Source of the DNA: Nymphaea colorata
Taxonomy: Eukaryota; Streptophyta; Magnoliopsida; Nymphaeales; Nymphaeaceae
Reading direction: 5' to 3'
DNA: 60,000 nt
Assembly (NCBI RefSeq): GCF_008831285.2
Contig: NC_045148.1
Coordinates: 10,894,183 to 10,954,182, forward strand
In this document: positions 19,779-31,870 of the stretch, one piece after another
Numbering within the stretch: position 1 is the stretch's first letter
How the letters are laid out: each line of letters opens with the position of its first letter
The notes under the pieces: generated by a model
What the model saw: only the letters and a program-made list of their open reading frames with translations
Told to the model about the DNA's origin: nothing
The model's database searches: none
Program-made: the position numbers and the translations under genes

Positions 19779-22700
19779 ATGGATCAAAACACACCCGTGA
19801 TTTCGACCGATGATTCAAATGCCATTGATATTTCAAATCCCTTTTTTTTACACCATTCAGACAACCCTGGTGCTGTGCTTGTGTCCCAGCTGCTCACGGG
19901 AGATAACTATCCCACATGGAGCAGGTCCATGACAGTGGTAGTATTCCTCAACCTCTTGCCTTAGTACTAGAGTATCAGTTGTGGGTGCGATGCAATGACT
20001 TGATTCTTTCATGGATCATTAACTCATTATCAAGGGATTTGGGAGTAGCATTATCTATGCCACCACTGCGAGGGAGGTTTGGCTGGATCTGCAAAAACGT
20101 TTTACACAAAGTATGGCTCATCGTAAGTACCAGTTGAAGTCTGAAATCAATCGTCTCTTTCTAGGTATGCTTTCTATTGCTGCTTATTTCACCAAATTGA
20201 AGGCATTGTGGAATGAGTTGGGATCGTATGAACCTTTGCCAGCATGCGCATGTGGTGAGTTGAAAGAAGTATTAGGTAGACAACAAGAAGAAAATGTAAT
20301 ACAGTTTTTGATGGTCTTGAATAAGACATATAATGTGATTCGTGGACAAGTTTTGTTGATTGGACCACTGCCTACAATTGGAAAAGTATATAATCTAATG
20401 TTGCAGAAGGAAAAACAGAGAGAAGCGAGAGTTCAGGTTCCTACTGATCATGTTAGTCTGGCTGCTAATCCAGACTTTAGAGTGAACAGAAACAGAAATC
20501 AGAGAAGACCACAACTCACTTGTTCTTTTTGTCAAGCAACAGGGCATACTAGAGATAGGTGTTATAAACTAAATGGCTTTCCACCTAACTTCAAACGCAA
20601 CAAATACAAGCATGATAAACCACTCAACTAGACAAACACTGCTTCTGGTATGAATGATTTTGTTGCAGAGATTGCTCATAGTGCTGCAGGAATAGTAAGC
20701 CATGGAAAGGAGACCATCAAAGATGCAGTGCTTATATTGACTTTAGAGGAGTACCATCAGTTCAAACAACTTCTTAAGGAGAAATTTGTCCCGATTTCTT
20801 CTACATCTCAACTTAATCTTGCTGGTATGTCTATTTCTGATCCAAACGTTTGGATATTGGATAGTGGTGCCAGCGACCATATGTCCTCCTCTTTGAACTT
20901 CCTGACCAATGCTGCTGAACTTGATTTTCCTTGTCCCATTTGTTTGCTAGATAACAATCTTGTTCATTCCACACATAAGGGTGAACTGAATTTTTTTGAT
21001 CAACTAGTTATTAAACATGTTCTTTACATACCTCAATTTAGTTATAATCTGCTGTTCATTAGTCAACTGACCAAATCATCTAACTGCTATGTTTGCTTTG
21101 CTTGTGACAAATGTTACATTCAGGACCAGAACTCCAAGATGATGATTGGGGCAGGTGAAATGTAAAATGAACTCTACTTTGAACCAATTGTGAGCAAACT
21201 TGTAGCTTTGTCTCTTACCAGCACACAAACAAAAAACTGGCATATAAGGTTTGGCCACCATTCAGTTTGCAAAAACAGAATGTTTTCAGCTCTTGATCCT
21301 TCCATAGAAATGTCAAAAACTAGTTGTGAAGTTTGTCACTTGTCTAAGCAAGCTCACTTGCCTTTTCTGATTAGTAATACTAAATCTGAGTGCTTGTTTG
21401 ATCTAATTCACTGTGACATTTGGGGTCTTTACAGTGAAACGTTTATTTTAGGTGCTCAATACTTTCTCACAATCGTTGACGATCATTCAAGAGCCACATG
21501 GGTCTATCTCATGAAGCACAAGGATGAAACAAAGTACCTTCTTCAAAGTTTCTTTAAAATGGTTGAAAATCAGTTTCATATATCTATTAAAAAGATTAGG
21601 ACAGATAATGGAGCTGAATTCTTTTCGAATGAAATGCAAAAATTTTTACTTGTTGAAGGTACCTTGCATGATCACAGATGCGTCAACACACCTCAACAAA
21701 ATGGAGTGGTTGAACGTAAACATATACATCTATTAGATGTTGCTAGATGTTTAAGAAATCACGCATGCTTGCCTTTGAAATTTTGGGATCAATGTATACT
21801 TATAGCTGTGTATCTTGTTAATAGAACACCCACACCTGTGCTTCAAGAAGAGACTCCATATGAGAGATTATTTGGTACAAAACCCTTGTATTCTCATCTC
21901 CGTATATTTGGGTCTCTGTTATGTCACCAATGTAATGCCAAAATCCAAATTTGATGAAAGAGCTCAAAAATGCATTTTCTTGGGGTATCCATATGGCCAA
22001 AAAGCGTACAGAGTATATGATCTTGAGTCTCATAAAATTATGTCAAGTCGTGATGTAAAATTCTATGAATCTATCTTTCCATTCAAAAATCATAACGATG
22101 AAAAGCCTGTTGTTGTGTTACCTCTTTCTATTCCTAATCAAGAGCTGGATTACATAGTTGATGCATCAAACATAAGTTTAGACATTGGCCCATCTGAATC
22201 TTTCCAAACTCAGCCTGAACGAAGTGAGAATGCCCATGAAATTTCATCAGATTTGATCTTGCGTCGCTCTCAAAGGAAACACAAACCATCAATCCTACTC
22301 AAAGACTTTTATTGTGGAATTGGAGTTGCTGATTGTCACTTAGTAAATTTCCTTTATCTAAGTACATGTCCTTTGAGAGTTTCTCTACACCTCATAAAGC
22401 ATTTCTAGTGGCCATCTGTAAAGATTTTGAACCATCCTCCTTCAGTCAAGCGGTTAAGCATCAATGTTGGCATGACACCATGGCTGTTGAACTTAAAGCA
22501 CTAGAAGAGAATGAAACATGGGATCTGGTGCATGCTCCAAAAGGCATAAATCCCATAGGGTGTAAGTGGGTTTACCGAATTAAATACAATTCTAATGGAA
22601 CAATTGAGAGGTTCAAAGCAAGGCTTGTGGCCAAAGGATATGACCAAGTTGAAGGCCTTGACTATCATGACACTTATGGTCCGGTGGTGAAACTTGTCAT

Positions 22701-23953
22701 GGTAAGGACTTTACTTGCTGTTGCAGCCCAAAACAATTGGGTGCTGCAACAAATGGATGTTCATAATGCATTTTTACATGGCGATCTGGACGAAGATGTA
22801 TATATGACATTGCCACCCAGCTATGGCAGTGAAGGGAGACTAGAATAAAAAATCATTATATGGGCTTAAACAAGCGCCAAGAAACTGGTTTTCAAAGTTT
22901 TCCACAGCACTTATAGACTATGGTTTTAGTCAATCAAAAGCAGATTATTCTCTCTTCACACTGCTCAACAAAAATTGCTATATGGCTGTCATTGTCTATG
23001 TAGATGACTTGATAGTAGCAGGAAATGATAAAAATCAGATTAGGTTGTTTAAAAAATACTTAAGTAGCAAGTTTCATATGAAGAACCTTGGTCTGCTTAA
23101 GTATTTTTTAGGCATCGAATTAACAAGAACAAAGCATGGAATTTTTCTATCACAGCATAAATATACATGTGATATCCTGGATGAAGTTAGCCTTCTAAAT
23201 GCCAAACCAGTTGACTATCCTTTAGAACAAAAACATAACTTTTGTGATGAAACAGATGAAGCTCTTAAGGAACCATCTGTGTACAGAATACTTGTAGGAA
23301 GACTTATATATCTGACCATCACTAGGCCAGATATAGTTTCTGCAGTTCATGTGCTTAGTAGGTATATGCATAATCCTGGACATGTTCATCTAAATGCAGC
23401 TTTGCAAGTTGCGAGATACTTGAAGGATAATCCTTGTCAAGGAATCCTATTATATGCCAATACTAAGTTCCAGCTGGTTGCTTACGGTGATGCGGATTGG
23501 GCAGAATGTAAAGAAACTAGGAGATCAGTTGGTGGTTACTGCATTTATTTGGGAAAAAGTTTGATTTCGTGGAAGACAAAAAAGCAACAATCAGTATTTT
23601 GATCTTCAGCTGAAGCTGAATATCAAGCTATGGCTAATACATGTTGTGAGATAGTGTGGTTAAAAGTGCTTCTTGCTGATTTACAAGTCGTTCATAATGT
23701 TCCAACAGAATTGTATTGTGATAGTAAAGCAGCACTACATATATCTAAAAATCCAATATTCCATAAGCGTACAAAGCATGTGGAAATTGACTGTCATTAT
23801 GTAAGGGATTTAGTTAAAAATCATACAATTCAAGCAACACATATATCATCAAAGCTTCAGTCTGCCGATTTGTTTACAAAAGCTCTAGCAAAGGAGAAGT
23901 TTCAGTTTTTAAAATCCAAACTAGGTGTGCTGGATTTGCACATTCCAGTTTAA
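19779..23953 (+). pseudogene. Copia2 gag-pol remnant
   Basis: The ATG at 19779 begins MDQNTPVISTDD. The recognisable parts, in order, are: gag with HHSDNPG; the zinc knuckle CSFCQATGHTRDRC; protease DSGASDH; integrase with HCDIWG, RTDNGAEFF and VVERKH; RT with YVDDL; and RNase H with GDADWAE and [11 protein letters not shown]. Breaks: part of gag is missing near 19935-19945 with a frame change before 20113; stops at 20629-20631, 21163-21165 and 23600-23602; frame changes near 21920, 22340-22370 and 22845. No long functional polyprotein remains. Confidence 0.93.
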
Positions 23954-23960
23954 AGGGGAG
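23952..23960 (+). other. Copia2 polypurine tract
   Basis: AAAGGGGAG lies immediately before the 3' LTR. Confidence 0.85.
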
Positions 23961-24300
23961 CATTGAAGATTATTCACCATGAATTTCACAAATCATGCTT
24001 ATATGACTCAGCCCCCATTCTAGAACATCTGTTAGAAGACCTATTGTCTATAACGCTGGCTTGAAATATCCTAACAGAATTGATGATGTGGCAGATTGTG
24101 GAAGGTTCCGAGACTATTCGGTTTCTCTTGGAATCTTATTGTAATTTCCTGTATCAAAACAAAAGAATTTTATTTTCATTCATTATTTCTGAGCAGTGTA
24201 TAAATATCTATTTATCAAATGAATGAAACAAGGGGGGAGAGGCTCTGTTTTTCACTCACCTTCAATTTTCCATACTCTGTTTTGTTAAACTCTGTCTACA
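23961..24300 (+). repeat. Copia2 3' LTR
   Basis: 340 bp; its first two bases are CA where the 5' LTR has TG. It ends CTGTCTACA, followed by AGGTC. Confidence 0.94.
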
Positions 24301-24589
24301 AGGTCCAGGACCTTCAAGTTGGAGGTGGTGAAGTGTTGAATCCCAAGGGTACATTCTTGGCACAAACTGGTCAGTCTCTTCAACTGTGTATTTTCATTCC
24401 TTCATGGGTTAAACTTTATCTTAGTAAAACTTTCATCAACATTATTCATTGTGGTTTTTCTTTTTCTCCTGTAAAATGAAATAAGTGCAAGTGAGCAGAT
24501 CAATCCAGAAAACAGAATTGGAAGAGAGAAAAAATCACGTGCTTCTCAAAATGAGGGTCATTTGCCAGGAGTCCTGTTCGACGGTTCCC

Positions 24590-24881
24590 AAAAAAAAAAA
24601 AAAAGAAGTATTCACAAACTGGCTGTGGTATTTGGGATTAGGTGCAGTAACGTGGACCTTAAATGAAATGTTATGTTCAGACTGCTTGCATATGGAAGTT
24701 TGTCTGTGTGGCATCCAATATAAGCAACCAAATTCCTGTAGAATTTCTCTCCTTCCATCTCTTGGGGAGAAGTAAGACGAAAAAAAAAAAGAAAAAAAGA
24801 TATCTTCAAAAACTGGCTGTGGTGTTTGGGATTAGGTGCAGTAATGTGGACCTTAAATGAAATGTTATGTTCAGACTGCTT
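24590..24881. repeat. Poly-A-headed direct repeat, two copies about 194 bp apart
   Basis: About 24590-24687 and 24781-24881 each begin with an A-rich run, followed by AAACTGGCTGTGGT, TTTGGGATTAGGTGCAGTAA and GTGGACCTTAAATGAAATG, ending at GTTCAGACTGCTT. About 93 bp of unrelated sequence separates them. Frames crossing this region are explained by the repeat. Confidence 0.8.
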
Positions 24882-25023
24882 AGCAAAAGGCGCCTCCACT
24901 ACCTCTATGCTAAGAATACATAGAATCCAGAAACGTTTGACATAAGCCATCAACATTATGTCCAATTTAACACATGAATGCAACAACTTGGCAAAGAAGA
25001 TCGTATGATCACCCCCTGTTTTG

Positions 25024-25444
25024 TCAAAGTGAACTTCCATATCCATATAACTGCAACCTCCAACACGTAAAACGGCACACATTTACCTTATTCGCGGGTA
25101 CTAAGTGCCCTTCTTGCTTTCCACTTCCAACCTTTTCATCGATTAGCTTCACTGCTGCCACCCGAACAGGCTGCACCACTACCCTCATATTTGCTTGGTT
25201 CTTCCAGAAAAAAGAAAAATGGAAGTCAATATCCTGCAGTTTAAACAGCGAAGCAACAAAGAAACTTAAAAAAAAAAATGAACAACCAATTGCCAGCAAA
25301 CCAACCAACCTTGTTAGAAAGATCAAGCTCTTTGGTTGGGTCGTTATCATGGGGTGATATGCGAAGTCGTCGAGCTTGGCAAGATTGGCTTGAGAAGAAG
25401 AGGAGGAGATAAAGGGGAAGAACAAGAAGAAGAGGAGGAGACAT
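25024..25444 (-). CDS. Candidate two-exon gene for a small secreted protein (about 114 aa)
   Basis: Exon 1 (25310-25444) encodes MSPPLLLVLPLYLLLFFSSQ, a clear signal-peptide-like start, then SCQARRLRISPHDNDPTKEL and DLSNK. A 76 bp GT..AG intron (25234-25309; GTTGGTTGG...CTGCAG) separates it from exon 2 (25024-25233), which reads DIDFHFSFFWKNQANMRVVV and onward to LYGYGSSL before TGA. Both exons are in phase 0, and the join is a whole number of codons. A possible second donor at 25086 would leave an intron of only 36 bp, too short for plants, so reading through is preferred. The mature product would be about 90 residues and basic, with no recognised family. An unspliced reading is also open in another frame, so the model is tentative. 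It lies between the arms of IR2. Confidence 0.35.
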
Positions 25445-25868
25445 AGCTTAATAGGAAAGTCTAGTTGCAAAGGCTTGATGAAGAAGAAAGATGAAGATGG
25501 AGAGGGTTTTATCCAACTTGAAGGTCCTGGACCTAACACCAACTACCATTTCAGGTGGATAAAGTGCAGTAAATTCGGCACAATATATATGATCGATATT
25601 TGTTTCCATCAAGTAATGGAGTTTCACCATTACATGAGATGAGATGGAATAAATTATTTTGGATGATCACATTTATGCCGAACCTGGCTTTCGGTATGGA
25701 ACAAAAAGATTGTCCATGCAATCTCACGTGTATTAAACTTAACGTGCGAAGGCATGACAACGACTCGATTCCATAATGCTTTGTACACATAAATCATCTC
25801 CATATCTCTGGTGGACATGGCCAGATGTAAACCCTCTGCATTTTACTATGTGCATTAAATTGTGTTTA

Positions 25869-28800
25869 TGTTAGGATCGGCACCGGTTGGGCTAGATAAG
25901 TCCGAACCAATGACGTCCTAAGTTCCCAAGATCTTCTTGAGGCCTAATCTAAAACCAAAAATCCTAAACAAATTAATTACAAGAGTCTACCCGGCCAGAC
26001 AGGACCCCGGCGCAAACCCAATAGTACGGTAAATACAAGTGCGGGTAACCCTTTTCCAAAAACATAACTATGGTCAACCTACTACAAGAAACTAAGAGAG
26101 ACGTGAAGCTTTACAATTCTCGAGCGATACAAGATCTTAAACCACTAACAACTCACTCACAAACCACACAAACCACTTCTATCGTCCAAACCACACCCAA
26201 TACCCAAGTAGGTAAGTCGGCTCCTTGCGGTCGTGTCTCGGGCAAGGGGCCCTTGAGGTACCACGAAAGGAAGCTAGGCCGAAGCCGGGCTAAAGCAGTA
26301 AAGAAAAACAAACTACTATGCTCCCTCAAACAAAAACACCCTCCCGCAATCTACAAGAGAGATTAGAGACGATACCGGCCAAGGAGAAGCCTTGGCTGCG
26401 CCGGATAAGGGACCACGGGGTGAGAACCCAGCCCCGGGTGTTGCAGCTCACAGTACTCGAAAACCAGCTGAGGAGAGCCTCCACAGAGTTCGCTACCGGA
26501 GGGGAATGCCTAGGCGTCCTGTCGCTGCTGGAAGGCTGGTCGGCTGAGCCGAGAGGGATGCCGCGTTGCTGCTGGGCGCTGTGCCTTCGCAGCCGCCTGC
26601 TGCCTGGTGACCGGGTGGTGCAGGACATCTGATGTTGCGCCGCGGAAACCCGACGAGGTAACACCCGCTCAGATGATGAACGCCGGCGAGGAAGGCGAGG
26701 GAGTCGGCAGCCGGTGAGTGCCTTGTGCCGAGAGGTGGGCGACCCCCTGTCGCCGATGCTGCGGCCTGGAGTGCCGAGGAAGTGAAGAGGGGGGCTGAAG
26801 CCGGGAAGCGGCAACGCCTACCTGCCTACCTTCAGGAGTGGCTCGGCCACGCACGCCAGAGTGATGCCGACGGAGTGGAGGAAGGCTGAGGAAGAGGGCC
26901 GGACGCGAGACCTAGTCCTAGCTAAGGCTGGGTTAGGTTCGGTATGGCTGGGCTCTATAGGTGGCTTGGTCTAGTCCAGAAAGGCAAGGGGCTGAGGTAG
27001 GCTAAGGGATCACGTGGTCTTAGGTGCGGAATTAGGTTGCCTATCTACACGGTAGGTCTAGTCGGGCTGGTCTAGGTCGAGCCTAGGCTCAAGGGTAGGT
27101 GGTCGCAGTTGACCAAATGTGGGTAGAGGATGGACTCAGTGGGAGGTTAGCTAGTGGACCGCGTGTAGTGAGTCCGGGTGAAGTAGGTCAAGGTGGGTCC
27201 CTCGAGGTAAGCTCGGGGTGACTAGGCTTAGCTTAGAAGAAGGGAGTTAGGTGGGGCCAATTGATGCCTAAGTGAGCTAAGTGAGGCTGAACGTGGAGGC
27301 TTAGGACAAGGGCGAGAATGGAGGGGGTTGCCTAAGAGAGGTGGCGGCGCAAGAGGAAACCTAGCTAGGTGGGTTAGGACTTGGCTGGTTGAGCCAAGGT
27401 GGGGCGCCGGATCCTTGCTGCGTGGCAAGATGATGGACTAAGATAGAGGGCGCTAGAGAAGCTTCTAGCGATAAGGAAACGAGTGGATTCCTTTCATAAA
27501 TGATAGGAAGGAAATCGCCAAGAGATAGGAGGGGATTTTGGGCGTATGACCCGAATTTCTCCTAGACCTCACTCGAGATCACTCAAGGAAGGAGATGGGG
27601 ACACGTGGCTGTGATGTGCAGTAGAGGAGGGCTGCGGATTGGGAAAGATCAACTGAGGATTGCGGCTGGAGACAAATGAGGAAGGATGGCTGGGACGCGC
27701 TACAACTTTCCTACGAAGAAGGAGGGAAGACGCGTGAAGAGGTGGAGCAAAGCCACGTGGAGCTGGCGTGGCTGCCACGTGGAGCTGGCGTGGCTGCCAC
27801 GTGGAAACACGTGGGACCTAGCTGGACACGTGAAGGGGGAGCTGGCTGAGGATGTGGCAGCAGGGTGGTTCAGATTGTGACACTTGGCGCGATGGAGGGT
27901 CGAGACGCGTTGACGATTAGGGTTGACAAGGGAAAAGGCTACGAAATAGGAAACACAAATGCGGCGATGATGGCTTTCCTAAAAGCTTGGAGCACGAGAT
28001 CAGAGGATGATCTCGCGTGGGGACAGGTGGGGCTAGCTGGGACGCGAACTAGGAAGGCTGCTGGATGAAGGACACGTGTAAGAATCAATGGAAAAGATGA
28101 AGACACGTGGTACTAACCTGGAAGAGCCGGTGCCAAGGATGGAAATCTCGCACAAGGTTGGCGGCTAGGGCTGCGATCCCTTGTCCCTTTGTCCACTTTA
28201 CCCTTACTGCATTTGAATGAAACTTCAGGGAAGGAAGGGCAGAAGTGTCTTCTTCCACCGGATCAATGGAGGTCACCGGAATATGCAGCGGCGACTGGAA
28301 ATAGACAACTTTCCAGTGAGCGGTTGGAATTCACTTCTAGCCGTCGGAATTCGCTCGTTTTTGGATATTTGGAACTTCTTTTCAAGGCAAATCCAATGGG
28401 ATGATTTTAAAAATCAAATCAAGGCCAGAGCTTATGTTTAGGCTGCTGGACCGAGATGTTGAGGGGAAGAAACCGAGCCTTTTTCTTTTGATTTTTATGG
28501 CTCTTCCACCGTCAAACCTTGATCGAACGTAGCTAGATTAAACCCAACGATTGTCTAGCTTCCCCAAAACGTGTAAGAAACCTCCTAAGGCCGATTTCAC
28601 CGTCAAACTCTAAATCCACTCTCGGGTATTGCGAGGGAAGATCTAGGAATCTGATAGAATTCCTCCTTAGAACAATCACCACACAATTCTTGGAGTAGAA
28701 TAGAAAATCAAAGGTACTAACCTTGGCTGTCGTTGTTGAAGCCAATGGAAATCCTCACCTTCAACCTTCCCTATTCCAGATTCGGTCTCTCAACTCCCTC

Positions 28801-29736
28801 GGGTTCAAGGAGAAGGCACCTAAATCTGGTTTTCGAAAATTCAAAGGGGTACTTACTGTGGACAAAGGAGGGACCGCCGCCGGTGGTGGAGATCCGCCTA
28901 AGCCTTCAACCTTATGCCGATGTCGCCAAGGACGGTGGCTCTTCAAGGTTCTTTTGGGAGGAGGAAGCGCCGTGGAGGTAGAGGACGCGAGGAGGGAGGA
29001 GACACAATCCGTTCGGTGAGAGGAGATGTGGGAGGCGAGAAGGAGAGACCTCGAGAGAGGGATAGAAGAAAAACGCCCAAATGGCCAAAATTCAATTCAA
29101 TAGCATAGTTTGTACATGGATCCAATTGCTTATATACAATTCCTATTTGAGCCTAGTTCACAACCCGAACTTGACTCTCTACCGGCCCCAATTACTCAAT
29201 GCGCAAGGCACAACCCGCCTTGCCTAGGTCCCTTATTCAAATCCGCCTATGAACATAATTTCTGAAATGAAATAAAAAACGGGCTTAGCTCCCAACGAGT
29301 AAAGCAAATAAAGAAGCCCCTAAGCCTTGCAAGCCCAGGGTGGGGACCTCGTGCAGGTAACCGCCTGCACTTCGGGTTTGGTTTAAGGGCTAGGTCTGTA
29401 TGACTTAGCCGTTTGCCTAAGATTTTCAGTCTTAGATAGCCTCAAGGGTTTGGGAAAACCATACTCACATTAGGTTCAGACTTGCCTAGTTCGGTGAGCC
29501 CTACAACCAGACCAGAAACACCTTGAGACACATCCTGTTTGAGCACCTCTTCGGACCTAGTTGCTCCACTCACTCCTCCCGCTGCAACCGGCTCCGGTGC
29601 TGCCGTTGCCTCCTTGGGAATCTTCTCGATATGCTGAAGTGACTGAGCCCATAAGTCTGAGGCTTTACGCTTAAGCCGACTGGGTTCGGCCTGCTTAGTC
29701 CTTGCTGGGTCCGGACCTACCGGCTGGTCCGTAACA
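25869..29736 (-). mobile_element. 3.87 kb GC-rich insertion with TGTTA...TAACA ends, probably a solo LTR
   Basis: Inserted into the right arm of IR2. Flanks are GTTTA (25864-25868) and GTTTC (29737-29741), a 5 bp duplication with one change; the uninterrupted left arm near 18900 has a single CTTTC-type site. The 5 bp duplication and inverted TGTTA/TAACA ends fit an LTR retrotransposon. No coding domains, PBS or second LTR are visible, so a long solo LTR is favoured. On the minus strand a TATATAAG box (29131-29137) lies about 600 bp from the TGTTACGG end, as expected for a U3 promoter. The ends also share about 30 bp of weak inverted similarity, so another non-autonomous element is possible. 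ORFs inside (such as 26326-26814) look non-coding. Confidence 0.6.
27753..27804. repeat. 22 bp tandem repeat with G-box cores
   Basis: CCACGTGGAGCTGGCGTGGC-type units: two full units plus CCACGTGG, inside the 3.87 kb insertion. CACGTG is the plant bZIP/bHLH G-box core, and further CACGTGG copies lie near 27808-27815, so this could be an enhancer-like array of the LTR. Confidence 0.75.
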
Positions 29737-29774
29737 GTTTCGTTGCTTTCACTCGTTGTTGCCTATCATTAATT

Positions 29775-29969
29775 TCAAAACCGTCTCTCAAACATCCATT
29801 TCACAGTAGAAACTACAAAAAACAATGAGACATTGGGGGGTGACTTTATCTGTTCCACATGCTGACTTCGGGTACTAATGTGCATGCTATAACTTAAAGC
29901 ATAAACATTTTTATTATCTTCACTGTCATAGAAATACGCACAAAATGGTAGTAGGATATCCGCATCCAC
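29775..29969 (-). pseudogene. Unrecognised exon-like fragment (copy of the IR3 sequence)
   Basis: The minus-strand frame reads DILLPFCAYFYDSEDNKNVY and ALSYSMHIST. The same DNA occurs at 34490-34622 (plus) and 35308-35452 (minus), where the frame is partly preserved (FYDSEDNKNVYASSYSMNIS). Three copies with similar residues suggest an ancestral coding exon. No family is recognised and no full gene surrounds any copy. Confidence 0.35.
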
Positions 29970-29979
29970 CCACTTGGGT

Positions 29980-30184
29980 AGAAAAGCATCGTTCTGTGGT
30001 GACCCAGACGAGCTTAAATGTTTTATAGAGCTCTTTTTTACTATTTAATTGGGTGAATAGAAAGAGTATTTTAGTGTTCACTAGTCAAAATTCACTTGAA
30101 TTATAGTCCTCAGGTAGTGTCTCCATTATCCTTCAACTTTGCATATCAATGCCTCTTTATTTCAGCACAAAAAGTTGTATCTAA
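29980..30184. other. Intergenic spacer
   Basis: No supported feature between the exon-like fragment and the miniature element. Confidence 0.4.
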
Positions 30185-30500
30185 ATCCGAACCCAAGATC
30201 CAATTTTACAATCCAAATTTGATTATATTCATGTCCATATCCAAATCATAATTCAAATTTTGAACCAAATTTTGTCAATTTTCAAAATGTAAGAACATTG
30301 GATATAGGATATTTATCTAAAAACAAATTTGTTCAAAATCTGTTAGATATTTATTTATATCCAAATCCGATCGGATGTCATTTTTTAGATCCGAATCCGA
30401 TCTGATTTCTTAATAGTATATTAAATTTTATTCCATATCTAATTTTTTTGAATTGGTTTGGTCAGATATCCGATTCAAATCGGATACATTGACATCCCTA
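30185..30500. mobile_element. Miniature element of the 'ATCCGAATC / ACATCCCTA' family, copy 2
   Basis: Shares CTAAATCCGAACCCAAGATC with 17450 and ends CATTGACATCCCTA. It is followed by TTAATAACTTAATTAA, as after copy 1, so element and flank were duplicated together. Confidence 0.6.
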
Positions 30501-30649
30501 TTAATAACTTAATTAAAAAACCATTTCACTGGCGGATGGTTCTGCCAATACCTATCTTTTGCATTTTATTTCAATCACCTGCTTAAGGGTCCAGCAATAG
30601 GATCAATGAACTAATACGGAAAACAAAGCAGGAATATTACAGAGAATTC

Positions 30650-30751
30650 AGACAAACACCTTGTTAAAAATTGTTCCTTACGGCTTCTCGAGCTTATTGC
30701 AACTGCTGCAAAATACTCATTTTTTTATCCTCACTGCATGTTGAGAAAAAA

Positions 30752-30797
<46 letters not shown>

Positions 30798-31300
30798 TAT
30801 TATTTACTACAGGCATCTGTTAAACATAAAAGTTGATGACATAGTAAGCACAACTGCATAATTGGACATACATCTTGACAGCCTAAGAGACAACGAGTTA
30901 TATTCAATGGAATGCACTTATTTAGTGGAAAAAATTTGAATGTAAGAAACTTAACAAATATAAAATTAAGGAACTAAAAACCATATCCAAACAAAATGTT
31001 GTTGCTAATTCATCTTTTGCCACCGTTTTTAATGACACAAAATTCAACAAAAAAAATCCCACCCTCAGAGGTGATATACATACATACTCTTTCATATGAA
31101 AGAAAGATCATATAGCATTTCTTTCATATGAAACAGGCTATTTCATATGCAATGAGCGATCTTCATATGTATAGTTAATGTTCATGTCATGCATGACCAA
31201 ACAAATCCAGATACATAGATATATATCAATTATAAAGATTGCTGACATAGTTAATAAATCTAATAAATTAATATCACTGCCAACTTAGATAGCAATCAAT
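30650..31300. repeat. Repeat block B, copy 3
   Basis: Same landmark order as at 9060 and 17888: ACAAACACCTTGTTAAAAAT, GA tract, GTTGATGACATAGTAAGCAC, CATGCATGACCAAACAAATC. The flanking similarity to copy 2 continues to about 31560. Confidence 0.8.
30755..30795. repeat. (GA)n microsatellite
   Basis: About 20 GA units within block B copy 3. Confidence 0.93.
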
Positions 31301-31564
31301 CCTGAAAAGTTATCGAAGGTTCGCCAATATTTTCATTCTCTCTAAAAATTAGATTTACTTGATCCATTTACAATAGATACAATTTGTGGCCGCATTAAAG
31401 ACAAATCAATATACGCCAATTATAAAGGTCGCCGAGGTAAATATTAAATCTAACAAATGATTATTTTTACCAAAATGGATAGCAAAACATAGCCAGATTC
31501 CATCGATCGTTAATCATTTACATTGTTTTCATAAGACTTTGTTCAGCCACCTATTTTGAACCCA

Positions 31565-31870
31565 ACGGATTAATGCCTCTTGCAAGTGTGCTGGCCAGAT
31601 GTCTATACAAACTTGGCTGTTTCTTTTCTTCCTCCTCTTATGCACAAGCCTATGTTTTCCTCTTTTTATTTTCTGTTTTATGTTGATTTTCAGCACATTC
31701 TAGGTATAGATTAAAGGCATTTTAGATCAGTGGTTTGCTGTACTTTATGTATATAATGTGTATTCCTTTTATATATGATTATATATATATTACATGTTTG
31801 GAGGATAAGAGAAACCAGCCAGCAATCTCTTCATTGCACTAGCTGCTCAATCTTCTTCGTTGCGCTAGCT
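31565..31870. repeat. Inverted repeat arm, partner of 47985-48295
   Basis: TGCCTCTTGCAAGTGTGCTG, ATACAAACTTGGCTGTTTCT and TAAAGGCATTTTAGATCAGT occur in reverse complement at 47985-48295. The arms are about 16 kb apart and enclose IR5. Within the arm, GCTAGCTGCTCAATCTTCTT is present twice in tandem (about 31838 and 31864). Confidence 0.8.

Larger units (their letters stand above)
19246..24300 (+). mobile_element. Copia2: older, decayed RE-type Ty1/copia retrotransposon
   Basis: A 5,055 bp element with 340 bp LTRs and the 5 bp target duplication AGGTC at 19241-19245 and 24301-24305. The PBS and polypurine tract are in place. I count about 30 LTR differences by eye (about 9%), including loss of the terminal TG of the 3' LTR (now CA). 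The coding region has several frameshifts and stops, so it is inactive. It is related to Copia1 (shared HHSDNPG gag start) but is a distinct family, since the LTRs are unlike. The empty site survives at about 25530-25550. Confidence 0.95.
18871..29779. repeat. Inverted duplication IR2 (both arms interrupted)
   Basis: The left arm is 18871-19245 plus 24301-24323. The right arm is 25513-25868 plus 29737-29779, in reverse complement. Shared phrases include CATTATGGAATCGAGTCG, AATGTGATCATCCAAAATAA and GGTAGTTGGTGTTAGGTCCA. The left arm is split by Copia2 and the right by the 3.87 kb element; each arm shows the intact site lost in the other. The arms contain open but shifting frames, probably remnants of an unrecognised gene. 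The spacer 24324-25512 holds a candidate secreted-protein gene. Confidence 0.88.

Noticed and set aside
26326-26814. 162-residue minus ORF in the 3.87 kb insertion
   Set aside because: GC-rich DNA yields long chance frames; the product is a Pro/Arg/Ser-rich mixture with no domain and overlaps a plus-strand ORF.
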